64,000 nt of DNA from Paenibacillus arenosi. GTDB taxonomy: Bacteria > Bacillota > Bacilli > Paenibacillales > Paenibacillaceae. Location: the NCBI RefSeq assembly GCF_014841135.1, contig NZ_JACYTN010000019.1, positions 36,488 through 100,487 on the forward strand. Direction: 5' to 3'. Numbering within the stretch: the stretch's first letter is position 1; the number at the start of each line of letters is the position of its first letter. The position numbers and the translations under genes are program-made. Below the pieces are notes generated by a model that saw only the letters and a list, made by a program, of their open reading frames with translations, was not told the DNA's origin and made no database searches. Shown in pieces: positions 63,878 through 64,000 of the stretch.

Positions 63878-64000
63878 TGGACTGTCAACACAAAATCAAA
63901 CAACTTTTTTAAGGGCTTTTCTTTTGTAATTAACTGGGCTCATATAGCCTAATGTTCCATGTATGCGGTGCTTGTTATACCAATTGACATAGTCATATAA
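63878..64000 (-). mobile_element. IS3-family insertion sequence, 3' end only
   Basis: The window ends inside an insertion sequence. The left boundary is placed near 63878, where TGGACTGTCAACAC would be the terminal inverted repeat starting with TG as in IS3-family ends; this edge is inferred because the other end is not in view. The transposase reads leftward and ends 18 bases inside the boundary. The insertion cut the ABC-3C middle-component gene. Confidence 0.75.
63896..64000 (-). CDS. IS3-family transposase OrfB, C-terminal fragment
   Basis: The last 34 codons, up to a TGA at 63896-63898, read YDYVNWYNKHRIHGTLGY then MSPVNYKRKALKKVV. The Tyr-Asn-x-x-Arg-x-His-x-x-Leu-Gly-Tyr-x-x-Pro pattern is the conserved end of IS3-family (IS150-like) integrase-core transposases. 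The remainder, including the DDE residues, lies beyond the right edge. Partial because of the window edge, not visibly damaged. Confidence 0.9.
   Translation of the reverse strand, partial: LYDYVNWYNKHRIHGTLGYMSPVNYKRKALKKVV

Noticed and set aside
1..64000. CRISPR arrays, rRNA genes and prophage modules
   Set aside because: Looked for and not seen: no regularly spaced repeats with spacers, no rRNA, no phage structural genes; the only mobile element is the IS3 end at the right edge.

Overview
The window looks like chromosome from a low- to mid-GC, endospore-forming member of the Bacillales, most likely Paenibacillus or a close relative. The grounds are clear Bacillus-type protein families (YheA/B/C/D, YtrH, YtrI, YtpI, YtoI, YtvI, YtaF, YfkAB, YpdA), an alpha/beta-type small acid-soluble spore protein, AGGAGG-type ribosome binding sites with frequent TTG and GTG starts, and the order ytrI/ytrH-dnaE-accDA-pyk-ytvI-citZ-icd-mdh-phoPR-polA-mutM-ytaF-coaE-nrdR, known from the Bacillus subtilis ytx-yta region. 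The species cannot be fixed from sequence reading alone.

Layout. 1-8.6 kb holds the 3' part of uppP, an HD-GYP phosphodiesterase, an MMPL/RND exporter, the radical SAM protein YfkAB, an AI-2E family permease, the YpdA flavoprotein and a HAD phosphatase. 8.7-17.3 kb is a spore-associated yhe locus with five tandem ATP-grasp genes of the YheC/YheD type (B. subtilis has two), divergent from yheB and yheA. 17.4-21 kb has the ytoI regulator, a nitroreductase and the sporulation membrane genes ytrH-ytrI-ytpI. 21-30.5 kb carries dnaE (with an unusual GC-rich, Ala-rich insert), pgpA, accD-accA, pyk, a thioesterase and fxsA; pfkA, usually between accA and pyk, is absent. A 550-bp repeat-rich gap follows. 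31-40 kb has ytvI, citZ-icd-mdh, a small membrane protein, a YfbR-like nucleotidase, class I fumarase and an SBF-family transporter. 40-50.5 kb is the phosphate block: phoR then phoP (reversed from the usual order), a convergent cydA-cydB operon with an added tiny cydS gene, then pstS-pstC-pstA-pstB-phoU behind clear Pho boxes. 50.7-57.4 kb is polA-mutM-ytaF-coaE, a lytic transglycosylase, a SASP gene and nrdR.

57.7-61 kb is the most interesting system. A cobalamin riboswitch with its own terminator precedes, on the minus strand, a secreted protein built like animal intrinsic factor/transcobalamin (alpha/alpha-toroid followed by two DUF4430 domains). After a single-base frameshift the same gene continues into three S-layer-homology repeats. 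The next gene encodes an ECF transporter S component. Together this reads as a B12-regulated, cell-wall-anchored cobalamin-capture and uptake system.

61.3-64 kb starts with tRNA-Ala(GGC) and then changes character: a broken radC/JAB gene, non-coding DNA with hairpins and direct repeats, and an AT-rich ABC-three-component (ABC-3C) conflict operon. Its middle-component gene is cut by an IS3-family element that runs off the right edge of the window.
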